The translations under genes were made by a program, and so were the position numbers. Below the pieces are notes generated by a model. The model was not told the origin of the DNA, made no database searches, and saw only the letters and a program-made list of their open reading frames with translations. Below, one piece after another: positions 11,939-23,500 of a DNA stretch of 64,000 bases. The DNA is from Diaporthe sp. PMI_573 (lineage: Eukaryota > Ascomycota > Sordariomycetes > Diaporthales > Diaporthaceae). The DNA lies in the NCBI GenBank assembly GCA_021399435.1, contig JAJTUP010000025.1, positions 186,001-250,000 of the forward strand, read 5' to 3'. Each line of letters starts with the position of its first letter. Within the stretch, counting starts at the first letter, position 1.

Positions 11939-12585
11939 TCCCATTTTGAAGAAATAGCTCGGTTAAGTTCAAGTTTGTGAAAATCATTTCTACAAAGTTG
12001 ATAGACAGCTCGGGTCATCAATGAGAAATGCAGACGGACTTCAAGAGACTATAGTCGAAGATTGAACCAGGGAAGAGCTCTCAGAATCTTTTCCAATAAC
12101 ATACAATGGGTCATCTATGGTAGAACATACAGGTCGTGTCGAGAAAAGCAACGGCTATACTATACATTCTATAAGGGTAATCACCCCCATTTCGCCATAG
12201 GAAAACAGGGTCTATATTTGTCCACAGGTCGCTTTAGTGCGACTAGCACTGGGGATTGCTTGTCCTGCCACAGGTCAGGTTATGACAAGATGCACTCACA
12301 GAGACTCAAGCAGAAGTTCCTGGGGCAGTAATTTGGCAGGTAACTAGTCACGAAATCGATTAAAGCAGATGAGTATCAAGATTTGTCTGTCTTGGTTGCT
12401 TGTTCTCTGAGCAGCCAGCGTCTCCACGACCACTTCCCCTCCGGCAACCAATGTTCAACAACCTCTTTCTCTGCAATTTAGATGTTTTCATTTTCAATCC
12501 GTATACATACTCTTATGAAGCAGCAGGCGGTTTCTTCACCCAGTGGTAAAGGCTCAAAGACCCAGCGTTAGATAACATACTATGC
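11939..12585. other. Intergenic, no gene seen
   Basis: The stretch after the acyltransferase has only short unsupported ORFs. I see no domain, RNA gene or clear repeat before the MITE target duplication at 12586. Confidence 0.5.
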
Positions 12586-12594
12586 CGACAACAG

Positions 12595-12934
12595 CAGCCA
12601 ACGTCCGCCCACCCAGCATTTACTGTCCGCCTACTCAGTACAAAAAATTGGATGCACACAATATTAGAAAAAAGGTACCCCTCAGGCTTCGCCAAGACCA
12701 AGTAAGCCCTATATACTTTAAGCTACTTAGTCCCTCTGGCCCTCTGGCCCTCTGGCCTTTATTGTAGCTAGAGGACTATGTTTTTTCAAGTACCGCTTAA
12801 ATAGGAAAGTAGCTTATCCTTGTAATCTTTTCTGCTGATTAGTCGAAAAAATGCCTTAGAATACTAGCAGCTTACTCTAAAAAGTTTGCACTGGGTGGGC
12901 GGACGGAAAACCATGGGCGGGCGGACGTTGGCTG
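12595..12934. mobile_element. 340-bp MITE with 9-bp target-site duplication
   Basis: The left end begins CAGCCAACGTCCGCCC and the right end is its reverse complement with one mismatch (GGGCGGACGTTGGCTG on the plus strand). A second subterminal inverted block follows (CTGTCCGCC at about 12622 against GGGCGGACGG at about 12896), giving TIRs of roughly 55 bp. The element is flanked by perfect 9-bp direct repeats CGACAACAG at 12586-12594 and 12935-12943. It has no coding capacity and contains a small CCCTCTGG tandem (about 12732-12757). A 9-bp duplication suggests Mutator-type mobilisation; hAT normally gives 8 bp. Confidence 0.85.
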
Positions 12935-13019
12935 CGACAACAGTTAAAGCGCATGCAGGGTCCTAAGTACGCAAATTATTGTGCGTTGATCTAATCACAC
13001 CTAATCAACCACCCTCCTT

Positions 13020-15017
13020 CTACTCCCGCAAACATGATATGAGACGGCACCTTTCACTGCTGGTGTCTGTGGGCATTCTAGACCCAAAGACAATCGCACA
13101 AAGTGCTCGTTCGCTTTCCTCCCGCACAAATTCATCCGCCCGTGCACGTTGCTTGTCGGATGGTTCTTCTGATAGCATCAGTTGAAGTCGATTGCACCAT
13201 CTCCCTCCAAGCTGACAAGGCTGGAAGTCAAAGGGTCGTGTGTTACCCTCAGTCCACCAGTGGCTCGGAGAGATTTTGCCCCTATCGCCCGGGTAATTGT
13301 TAGTAAGATGTTGGAGGCACTGAACAGTTGTAACCATGTAGTCGCATCCATTTGGGATAGGATCCCAGTTTCGACATCGCAACTTATTCGGCATGGGTTG
13401 GATAGGTGGAGAGCCCCGCAAGTCGTGGCACAGCAGGCTCACGACCTTCAGCCTTGTCGCTTTCCAGCTGTCAGTACCTCGTTTGATACAACTCACTGCT
13501 TTGTTCCAATTGGCCTCGAGCATTTCAATCCATGGTCCGCCAGTACGATCGTTAATTTTCACATTCAACGGCGTGACAATTTCGGGAAGGCTTGCCAACT
13601 GTTGAAAGTCCACGCCAGTAAGCCGACCACTTTGTCCACAGAAATTAGCGAATCGCAATCGTGGCCCCTTGGATCTGAATATGATGTCCTCTTTCAACAT
13701 TCGAAAAGCTTTGAAGAATTCTTCAAGTATTTTCCGATGCTCTTCAGAGAGCTGTCTGGTGAAGTTTACGCAGTGTTGTTGCTCACCCGCCAGGTCAAGG
13801 TGAATTTCACTACTTGTAGGGAACATGAGAAGAGGATTCGCGGGTGGTTCCAAGTATATGATCCAAGCTTTCATGAGGTGAAAGATTGCACAGATCTCCG
13901 GAACTAGCCAAGCAGTCTTTGTACGGACGTCGTAAAGCAAGGTTATGTTCTTGCATGCCAAACGGACCCAAGATTCGAGGCTGCGGTCGACGTTCAAGGC
14001 GCGTGTGTTTCTCCGTACAGGCTTGAAGCTAGTGGAGACTCCAATGCTCCCAAACGCCGGGAGCGATATACTAGATGAGATTGAGAATGTTCTTTGCCAG
14101 CCAGCCGACCGCCCGGAAGGGCTCGTTACTCCATCCCGTCCAATGACGACGGAATCTATTCCCCTGCTGCTGCTCTCGGCAGTTCCAAAATGGAGCGATG
14201 CTTCTTGGTAGAGACCCACGAAATGACGGATATTCTCAGATTTGAGGATTCGATTGTAATCGTCGGGTCCTAAGCAGCCAAGATTCGATGGCTCGTATCC
14301 ATCGTCCGTATCCATCGACAGGAGCTGGCCATTCGATGATTCGACTAGATGCCACTGTATCTCGGTGACTTTCTTGGAATCATCGGTGTTGTAGTCCAGT
14401 GGTATCAATGCAGTCCGTTCGCCCTTAAGAACGAATGTGTCCAAATACGGTAACATGTACTCGATTTGAGCCAAGTCTGACACAAGCCCAAGAGGTGCTT
14501 CCAAGCCAACGAACCCGACTGGGCGTGGGGGAATTGGAAAAGATGTGGCCACATTGAAATGGCGGAAGGTTGTGTTCCAGCAAGTTCCCACTGGCATTGC
14601 GGTACCTCCAAATTTTCTGGGTTCGCTTTCTTCCCAATCGATGGTAAAACGCATTGGATTCTTGTAATAAAGGATCGCTGGGCTGTATGAGATCACTCTC
14701 CTCTTCAACCTTTCAAGATCTGGGATAGCTCCCGATACCCATATCAACAGTCGTAAGGTATCCGCGACGTCCTGTGAAGATTGACCGGAAATATCGTACT
14801 GGAACAAATTTGCAGTGTCGAGGCCCCCACGATTTCGTCGTATGGGAAATGGAGGGCTCATTCGGTCGAATGACTGTTGATTGGACAATCGAGAGGATAA
14901 TTTTTCAAGTATTTCGAGACCAACGCGGCCCCACTGCCACTCTACATATTGCGATGCTGTACAACAGAAAGCATCTTGATAATCGCCCGTGACAGCAATG
15001 GCATCTCGCAAGACCTG
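13020..15017 (-). pseudogene. C-terminal half of the HEAT-repeat gene, separated by an in-frame TGA
   Basis: This 663-residue reading frame has no ATG at its start; the apparent first codon is TTG. It lies in exactly the same frame as the HEAT-repeat ORF upstream, with only TGA (15018-15020) between them and no frame change. The first part (CCTASQYVEWQW, then GLEILEKL) and a middle part (RHFNVATSFPIPPRP, GLEAPLGLV) look like a large fungal family of unknown function that I cannot name. No catalytic motif is evident. The simplest reading is one long gene, about 996 codons, broken by a single nonsense codon. An alternative is a 90-bp intron starting at the GTATGA that overlaps the stop and ending in GTGGCAG at about 14934, which would keep frame, but it lacks a branch site. 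Confidence 0.55.
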
Positions 15018-16049
15018 TCATACCTTCTCATTATTGTCGAAAGCGGCAAGTTCGGAGTGAAGGTATTCGATCATGGGAGAAAGATCCAGCTCGATTTCGG
15101 GGTGTTGAGAGCCAGGATACTTTCCAACTTGACTGCCCCATTTGTCGCCAAGCCTGTTCTTGACCCACAGAGAAAGGTTGTGAAGGTCAACTTCGGTGGT
15201 TTTGTAAGGCTTCCTTCCAAGCGCATCCTCTGCAGCCTGTTGAACTTCAAAAGCCTGATCTTTGAGTCGAGCCTCTATGGCCTTGAGAATCGAATCGGGC
15301 AGCATCGAGCCCTGGTATCCAAGTGTATGCAATGCACTCTGACGGATTTCAGAGGTCTGATCGTCGAGCAGCGTTGCTATAGCCTGGAGGGTCTCTTCGG
15401 GCAGGTGTTTCTGTGTTCGAAGTGTATACACTGCAGCCCGACGGACTTCAGAGGTCTGATCTTTAAGCCGCGCTGCTACAGCTTGGAGGATCTCTTCGGG
15501 CAGGTGTTTCTGTGTTCCAAGTGTATACACTGCACTCTGACGGACTTCAGAGGTCTGATCATCGAGCAGCGCTGCTACAGCTTGGAGGGTCTCTTCGCAC
15601 AGGTGGTCCTGTGCTGCAAGTATATACATTGCACTCCGACGGACTTCAGAGGTCTGATCTTTAAGCCGCGCAACTACTGCCTGGATAACTTCAACAGGCA
15701 GGGAGTAATCTCTTTGAAGTGTATCCGCTGCAGCCCGGCGGACTCCAGAGTCCTGATCGTCGAGCAGGGCAACTACCGCTAGGATGACCTCCTTGGAACG
15801 TGTGGGCATCCATATAAGTTCCTCGACTGCGGTCTGTCGGATTCTAGGGTCCGGGTCATTGAGCTGTTCTACAGGAGCCAGCACTGCTAGGGGCATTCCT
15901 TCGCGCATCAAGGACGGTGGGGATTTCTGGCTTTCCCCATGTTGCGTGGCTTGATGAATATCTTTATCAGCATCTAAACATATTCGGTTTCAGTAGAAGA
16001 GAGGTGACCTACCATGGCTGCCCGCCGTAGATTCTTGTGGGCTTGACAT
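15018..16049 (-). CDS. HEAT-repeat protein (N-terminal half of a split gene)
   Basis: Two exons, complement(16013..16049) and complement(15018..15973), separated by a short 39-bp intron (GTAGGT...TTTAG), give 330 residues from an ATG in the context ACTATGTC. After a Ser/Gln-rich leader of about 35 residues come seven or so HEAT repeats of 33 residues with the consensus LLDDQTSEVRQSAVYTLG, alternating with a variant ARLKDQTSEVRRAAVYTL. HEAT solenoids bind proteins. The repeats are unusually similar to each other at the DNA level. The frame stops at a TGA directly followed, in frame, by the downstream half. Function is unknown; the neighbourhood of NLR-like genes suggests a recognition role, which is inference only. 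Confidence 0.7.
15336..15732 (-). repeat. 99-bp tandem repeats inside the HEAT gene
   Basis: At least four consecutive 99-bp units share long identical runs, for example GACGGACTTCAGAGGTCTG near 15440, 15540 and 15640 on the plus strand. Units alternate between two types (GTCGAGCAGCG versus TTTAAGCCGCG after that run), so the real period of duplication may be 198 bp. Confidence 0.85.
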
Positions 16050-17403
16050 AGTGTGTACTTGCTGCAATTGGACTAACCTTTTCCTTGTGAGATGATTAGC
16101 CGAAGTAGACTAATTTAAGCGTCTGAATGCTGCAGGTGAGGAACAAGCACTTGAATTAAATGAATGTGAAAAGGCTCACCCTTTAAGAATCCGCGGGAAA
16201 TGTTGTGGTTGTTCGTAGCAGGTGATGTGATGTTGAAACTTGCGTAGGTTTTTGGCGGAAATGGCATGTGATTACAGAACTGGTGTTTTGTTTGTGTCCG
16301 GTGTGGTATGGTTGATGAGCTCTGAAGAACATTCAAGATGACTGGGTCGGGTGAGGACTAATATATGTGCTGGCCTCAGGTGCTGTGTCACCACACTGCG
16401 GCAGTATGTCTACCAATGACTCCCAGTTCAGCAGGATCTGGACGAGAAGAAACTGGCAATTAGGTAATGACAGCTGTGGTCTGTCACACTATCTACGCTG
16501 TACTAGGTTCAGGACATCAATGATAACTTCTGCGGCAGGCGAAGCCTGTATGAGTATGTGCCTTGGAAATAAATCAAAACACTATGACCCATCTAGAGAA
16601 TAACTCCTCATCACATGCAAATCTTTGCATATTGTGACTTAGGCCCAATCCTGTTCCACGATAGTCAACATGCCCTGCGAAATCCAGCCTGTAGAATTCT
16701 TGGCAATCCATATCTGGAAGTGATGTGAACCTGGTGTGATGTCTCTTCGCAGTAAAGGGGGGGGGCTGGGGCTGGTGGGGTTGGCGCCTGCCCCAGCCCA
16801 TGCGGAAAGGCAACCGCTTTCCGCTTCAGAACCAGGTGACCGTCGAGCGCTCAGAAGGACCGCAGTGAAAGTTAGGATGTGATTGGCTGCCTCGTTGGAG
16901 CTGCACTGCATTGCATAGGTATGCATGTGGTGTAGCTGGTGAAGATCAGCAAGTCAGCACTAGTTTACGAAATTCCTGCATTTTCAGCAGGAGGCCCCGC
17001 TTGAAAGGATGCAGTGATTCTCTGTGCAGATCTATAGGAGTGGCACGCACGGCAAAGTGTCCAGGCAGCCATGTGGAACAAGCACAAGAAGTCCTGCAGC
17101 AGAACTACACTGGATCAGGCTCCCAGCACATATTAGAGTAACCCCAGATTGCTCAAACACACCATAGAGAAAGGCCAGTGGAAAGGAAGGTTTCTTGTGA
17201 GGATGCAGACCACGTTGTGAAACATGTGCTCCATGATCTTGATGGGGCCAATGCTATAACCACCCGCGGGTACCAATATTGCCTCTTTGAGGAGACTGAA
17301 CAAGCCACTTTTGTACTATCACTGCATCTCCGGTTTGAGACAGTGTCCACTGGAAGATTGTACATCACAAGCATGTCCAACAAGACATCTTCGTTGCTGC
17401 TTG
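16050..17403. other. Intergenic, no gene seen
   Basis: About 1.35 kb with only short ORFs. A G-rich run followed by GGGGCTGGTGGGG is at about 16755-16785. No domain or mobile element was recognised. Confidence 0.45.
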
Positions 17404-19618
17404 CTACCAAGGCTCAGGTGAGTTCTCCCGGCTGGAGTCTGAGTCCGAATGTGAGATATAGCGACTGATCACCCGAGAAGAGCTGGGTGTGAGCTCGACG
17501 GATGGCATTCCCTGCATGTGCAAGATCTCACGGTCCTCCTGGAAGAACTGATGTGCCATGTCTGACCTCCATGGGCTTGTGATAAGGAGCTTGACGTTGG
17601 TCTGAATGGTCGAGTCGCCAAAGAGTCGTAGGATTTCTGCCAGGACGAACTGCCCTTCAGCAATGAACTCGTCGCGCTCATAAAATACCATGCCGTCAAT
17701 GAAACAAAACAAAGTGATTTCGCTTGGCAGGCCATGTACAAGAAAACTGAAAAGCTGGCATAGTTGATGTAGGTCCCCTTGGCGGACACGATCGGGGTGA
17801 AATTCCCAAGGCGAGGGCGAGATGTTCATATGAGGCTGTTGCTGCAGCAACTGGTGTATGAGGGCCTGTATCAATGCTCTGCCACCCGTGAAAGCGTCAT
17901 CTTCTGGGTCGACATGGCAAGAACAGAAAAAGACCAGGGTGACGAAGCGGATTGGATCTGCATGCGCCGCTTCTGTCAAAGTGGCAGTCAACAAGGACAG
18001 AGGTGACACGGTTCTGCTGCCACGGAAGTCTCCATGTATCAGGAGCTTGGCAGGTTTCAGAGACCTCATCCACTGTCCGAAGAACTCCGTCTGCACCACC
18101 CGGTCTGCCTTCTTTTTGTCCCTCTGGGACAATGTATTGTCTAGGTCCTTGACTCTCAGCAGGTCCGAAGCAGATACATCTGGTACATCTAGCAGCTGTA
18201 GAAGTGTTTGAGCTGTCCACATGGGGAAACTTGGGACATGCACAGATGAAGTGTATGTAGCTGTGGATGGAGGTGGCAGAAGGGTCAGAGGAGCCGGAAG
18301 AGGCGAGACAGGACGTGGAGTTATTTGAAGATGATGCACAAGTGCAATGAGCTCTGTGGCAAAAAGGCCAATTTAGCAAGCTGAAAACGGTAAGGCCATG
18401 GTTGTTAACTGGACATTACCTTGGCGATCCCTCCTGTACATTTCGTCTTGTTGTTTCTGAAACTCGTCTCTCCGTCTTAGTTCTTCTTGATGTTGCTTGC
18501 GATCCAATTCTTTCTCTCTCACGTACACCTGCATCAGGCTTAAGATCGTGTTCTTCGTGTCGGCTGAGTGTTTAGCAGCTTCGGCTTGCCCCGCTAGCAG
18601 CCGGTCTTCACGAGTGAGTATTTCTTGCATTGCAGCCCTCGTTCCCTCATAATGAGAGTTTTGTGCCTTTTGTATAAGGTAGTCGCTCCGCTTCTGAACT
18701 TCGTTGAAACTGTCGAGCAGTTCCTTCTGATAATCGCTGCCAGCAAGGATAGCTGCTGCGACTTTTCGACCTGAGCGAGGTTTAAACACCATGTTAGTGA
18801 ATAGATTGCCGGTTTCCAGTTCATCACCGTGCCAACTCACCTGAACTCTTGACAAAGAATGCCATTGCCTGTTCCACGGCCTGGAAAATGGCCACGACAA
18901 GGGATATTGACGCCTTTCTGACATCGTAGTCCTTTGGAAAAGTGGCAGCAAAGCTATTGATATTCGAAAATGTCTTGTCAAGATCTCCAAGGCGCGTCAA
19001 AATCTCTTGCCGTGTTTTCGCAGCTATGGTTACAGCCTGTAGGAGGAGACCGACTGTTCCCGCTACTGGAGTTGCCCATGGGTCTATATCCGGCACCATC
19101 TTAGTTATATGCGCCGCGGGTTGAGAAAAGTTATCGGCGACTTTGCGGCGCATGCGCTTGAACGTCCCAGCGGTCCCTTCTTCATCTGTGTAGTTGATCT
19201 GAGCTTGATTCAAGCGAGAGCAAACCACTTCCCATCCGCCGGCGTTGCGAATGCCGCCACCCGACTTGGCCAAGACTCTTGGCTCTTCAGATTCAGTCAA
19301 GAGTATTGCCATCGCCTCTGCGAATATGTCATTCCAGAATCTCATTGACTGCAACTCGGCATTTTGACATGTCTGGTCAGGAACCGCGACTTGGCCTTGA
19401 GTGGTTTGAGGTCTGAATGCCAAATTTGTGATGATAGGTCGACCGCTGACGCCTTCATTTAAGTGAGCAGGGAGTATAGGTAAGTATCGGCCTGAGTTGT
19501 TGTCGTAAACACTTGGAGCGTTAAGAAATGCTGGATCATGTTGTGGAAGGTGGTCATCGATGAAGTCAACTGCAGGTGATCGACCTTGGAGGCGAACAAC
19601 ACGATCTGATTTGTCCAT
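17404..19618 (-). CDS. STAND/NACHT-like protein with degenerate P-loop
   Basis: Three exons, complement(18841..19618), complement(18420..18770) and complement(17404..18353), with 70-bp and 66-bp introns (GTGAGT...TCAG, GTAATG...ACAG), give 692 residues in frame. Residues 1-259 form a helical domain like the N-terminal region of many fungal NLR proteins (DPWATPVAGTVGLLLQA, then SLVVAIFQAVEQAM). Residues 260-376 are a charged coiled coil (EKELDRKQHQEELRRRDE). Residues 377-692 resemble an NTPase fold: KLLIHGDFRGSRTVSP where a Walker A would be, lacking the GK[ST], and LFCFIDGMVFYE in the Walker B position. No C-terminal sensor repeats follow. It may be a non-hydrolysing NLR relative. Confidence 0.7.
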
Positions 19619-20511
19619 TCCGCTGAAATTATGTCGCTGCGAATGGAGACTTCAGCGCTACCAAGTGTTTTCATAAGATACGATAGCGTAATGGCGTAGA
19701 ACAACGACTTTGATTGAGGCAGCATGCAATATCTCGTGTCATCGATTTGCTCATTGCGTACCTAAGCTGTCAGAAAGTGACACAGCGGCTCAAGCAATGT
19801 ACATAGCGAAGGCACAACGAAAGTTGTGGCGGAAGAGAGGAAGGCGTGTGGGTCATGGGCTGCGACCTCAGCATGAGCAGAGACTCATTGTCTCATCTGC
19901 GCTTTTTTTTCATTAACAGAAAGATAAGGCTGTAGACCATGCCCCTCTTGCGCTGGAAACGTGTCCTGACACAGCATATAAACCATGCATGGTAAGCAGC
20001 ATGAGGGGTTTCTGCCAATGACGAACCAGTGCTCGCTACACGAAGCACCGTTCCGCGCGTGAAAGGACTAATTCGGTCTAGCTCTTGCAATTTACAAGGC
20101 TTTTGAGAATGGTAGCGGTGTGTACCGTCAACAGGGTGGGTGGCATTCAAAGGTTGGTGTAGACCCTGACTGGGTAAAATTGCTCTTCGGCTCGACTCCC
20201 ATGCAGGTAAGCGCGCCTCGTCGCAGCCTATTCCCGTCTTGTGCATGAGAATGCATTAGTGCAACAATGGTTTCTCGCACAAAAGGCTTGGGGAAGTCGG
20301 TACCTCAATACACATCTTCCCAAGGGCGGGCATAAGGTGCTCGAGCTCGCATCAGCCACGCGCATGTAACATATCCAAGATATCATCTGATCATACTCTG
20401 TTTAATTTCCTTTGCGCTTTCATTCTCGACATTCGCAAGTGGGTGTCCAGCTACCTAGGTATATACTCGGAGCAACACAAACATTCCGAGGTGAAACTCG
20501 ACAAGCAAGGC
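19619..20511. other. Intergenic between divergent NLR-like and AAA+ genes
   Basis: About 0.9 kb between divergent genes, so probably both promoters. No supported ORF was seen. An in-frame GTG at 20443 was rejected as the start of the AAA+ gene in favour of the ATG at 20512. Confidence 0.5.
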
Positions 20512-23500
20512 ATGGCTAGCCAGAGTCAAGACTCAAAAGCAGAGGCTGGTATCGGAGCTGGGGCGCTTGTGGATCCCGCAACGACTGTACCTGTGACGCC
20601 ATCAGGAAACGACGATGTGGCAGCAGGACTGATATCCGGACGAGACGCTTCTATCATCAAACCTTCCTCGCCCGGGACCCAGGACGAGACTGGCAGTGAC
20701 GCGGTTGAGGCAAGTCACGGCAAGAGAGACCCTGTGGTGGATGATCAATCGCAGGTCCTGAGCAGAATCAAAAAGCTCCAAGATGAATTGGTCAAAGTTG
20801 AAAGAAGCGCACGATTGGGGGGGAAACTTGAGAGCGTGGAAAGCGAATGGGACAGCCAGTTTGAGCGATTCGGAGGTGACGTGGAGCAACGGAATTGGGC
20901 GCGGATGCAACAAATGAGAGCCCAAAGCTTCGTCAAGGACACCACAGCCTTCGCATTTGGTAGAGAATGGGCACATGAGTCAGAGGACAACTTCATTTGG
21001 AGCATGCTGGAACGAGAAAACCAAGATAAGCAACTCGTCGAACGCAGGGCGCAGTGGGAGGCCAAAAAGGAGGCCACACGGCCAAAAGTCGACGATTCAC
21101 TAAAGCCAACGCGGCCCGAGGTTGCTGCTTATCAGTCATTCCAATTGCCGGCATTCTTGGATCCGTTGAGTGATGAATCGAGATATAACGACACGCTTGA
21201 GGCCAAAGGATACGACCAGCAAGAGCGTCTCGCTCGGTCCCAAATCCATGAAATTGTTCGCCAGAAACACGATTCATTCATGCGGTGGAGAGCGCGCCCG
21301 CGAATCGCACCTCCATTGCCTGATACCAGCGCGAAAGTCGCATGGCCAAGACCTGTCGTCGGTTATGTCGAGTGGAAGGTTTTCCGATACTGCTCCCCGG
21401 CAATGGCGTTTCAGAGCGAAGAGAAAGAAGATCTTTTTGCTGTGGATGTGCTGGACGGAGAGCCCGATATAAGCGTTTCGAGATTGTCATACGACCTTTT
21501 GATGCGCAAGATGCGGAACGACGGAAGCCAAATACCAACTGGAATCCCCAAGATGGCACATGGACTTGTACCGGAACGTATTCGACTCAATGGCCCACAA
21601 TTCCCCCAGATCCTCGGCCTGCTCGGGGGCGACGAGAACTGGCCATTTTTCCCTCCTACTTTGGCACAGATGGTTTTGCTTCAGCCATATCGCTTCCTCG
21701 TATATTACGATCAGCATATCAGAAATCGACATTCGGCCCTGAAAGAAAGGCTCGAGGCATCTGGTGGCCATGAAGAAATGCAGAGCGATACTGAGCAAGT
21801 TAATCTTGAGAGCATCGATGCCGGTACGCAGTCGTCTCGGAAGGGCGAGACAGGCGCGCAATCTGGTCATCAGCCTCTTGATGCAACTCAGCGTGATGTG
21901 GCAGAGGACCTTCAACAGCAGTCAGAAGACAAGCTTACTGAAGGTAGTAAAGAGAGTAACTACCCTCTGATTCATACTAAGACTGCGCTGGCTTATTTGG
22001 AGTGCCTTATTGATTTCATGGACACAACGGTCTGCACCAGGCGGAATTATATACAAGGTCCAGAGTGCCGAAAGATCCACTTCAGAGATCTATGGTATCT
22101 GTTCAACCCTGGAGATGAAGTCGTTAGACGTGATGAAAAGCAGGTGTATAGGGTCGTCGAGATTTCCAATCCTACGCACACGGCGTCGTCTAAGAACACT
22201 TTCTTCAGTTTCGACGACAAGGACAGCTCTAGATATTTCCAAGTCTCATGCGTCTTTGTGGACTTTGATGGAAAAGAGATTGGGCCTGTGTCAACCACCT
22301 TTACGATCAAGGCGTTTGCAGGCGAGAGATCAGTCGAGTCTCTCGAGGTCTACCCTCTTCGCCTCCACAGGTTTACGGCTCATCATGAGAGGAAGGCCCA
22401 GTCTACATCATCTACCTCGCAGACTCTCAGACAACAGTTGATCAAACGAGGAAAGAAGTTCTTTCAAGCTGCAAGTATGAAGTTGGAAAATACCTTCTAC
22501 GATGGGCCGACAGCCAATGGTGACGAAGTTGAGAGCCAGGTCGTGGTCGACTTCGAAACGGCCTTGTCATCCGACAACAACTTTGGTGAGGATCGGGCCC
22601 CGAAGATCAAATCACTACTTGGTGATACTGATGACAACTCCTCAACATCATCCGACGGACATCTTGGATGCATTGGAGAGTGCTGCGATTTCGAATACGT
22701 TTTTCAGGACTTCCTTGTGGACGAGAAACGCAAAGAAGATTACATCGACAGCCTGATACCAGAAAATACCTATGCCAAGCTACCTTCCGTCGCTATATAT
22801 CCACGAAATTTGGATGACACGACTGGCGACAACGCTCTCACTGACGACGAGTTTCTTCTCATGAGCTATCGCGTATTTGCATTTGTCCTGAGAACCCGTA
22901 AATGGGGTGAGTCGTGTTCTTTTTTTCCTCGTCGATCTCTTGCTTTACTTCAATCCGTGTTGAGGCTAGAATGTCACATTCAATGCCAGTCTAGCCGGAA
23001 CGACCTCGCCAGCTTGAGACACAACGTATCATCTCCAGATCCGAGATTCGTTTCAACATTTGCAGAAGGACCATGTTCATTGCAGCGGAATTCGCTCTTG
23101 AAGTGAGAATGGATAGATTACTGAGACTAAATCTCCTAGCTGAACTGGATCTCACTTACATGGAAGACGCAACTGGCAGCGATGCTCAATCACATGAGAA
23201 TGGGGATGTTCCCCAACCGGCTTTCGATCAACTGGTGTTGCCAGATGGACATAAGAATATTGTTCTGTCTCTCATATCTCAACATTACCGCAACAGAGAC
23301 ACTGGGCGGCGCAGCATTGACCAGTCTGATATTGTCAGAGGCAAAGGCAAGAGACTCACCATTGATTCCTACCCTGATGTCTCGTAAACCAACTGACGGT
23401 GTAACACATCATAGGCAAGGGCCTCATCCTGCTTCTTCATGGTGCTCCCGGAGTAGGGAAGACGAGCACGGCAGGTTCGTGTCTTCGTCAAAATGAACTT

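Noticed and set aside
14934..15023. 90-bp intron removing the TGA between the HEAT and C-terminal halves
   Set aside because: It keeps frame but has no branch-site motif, and the sequence it would remove looks coding; kept only as an alternative.
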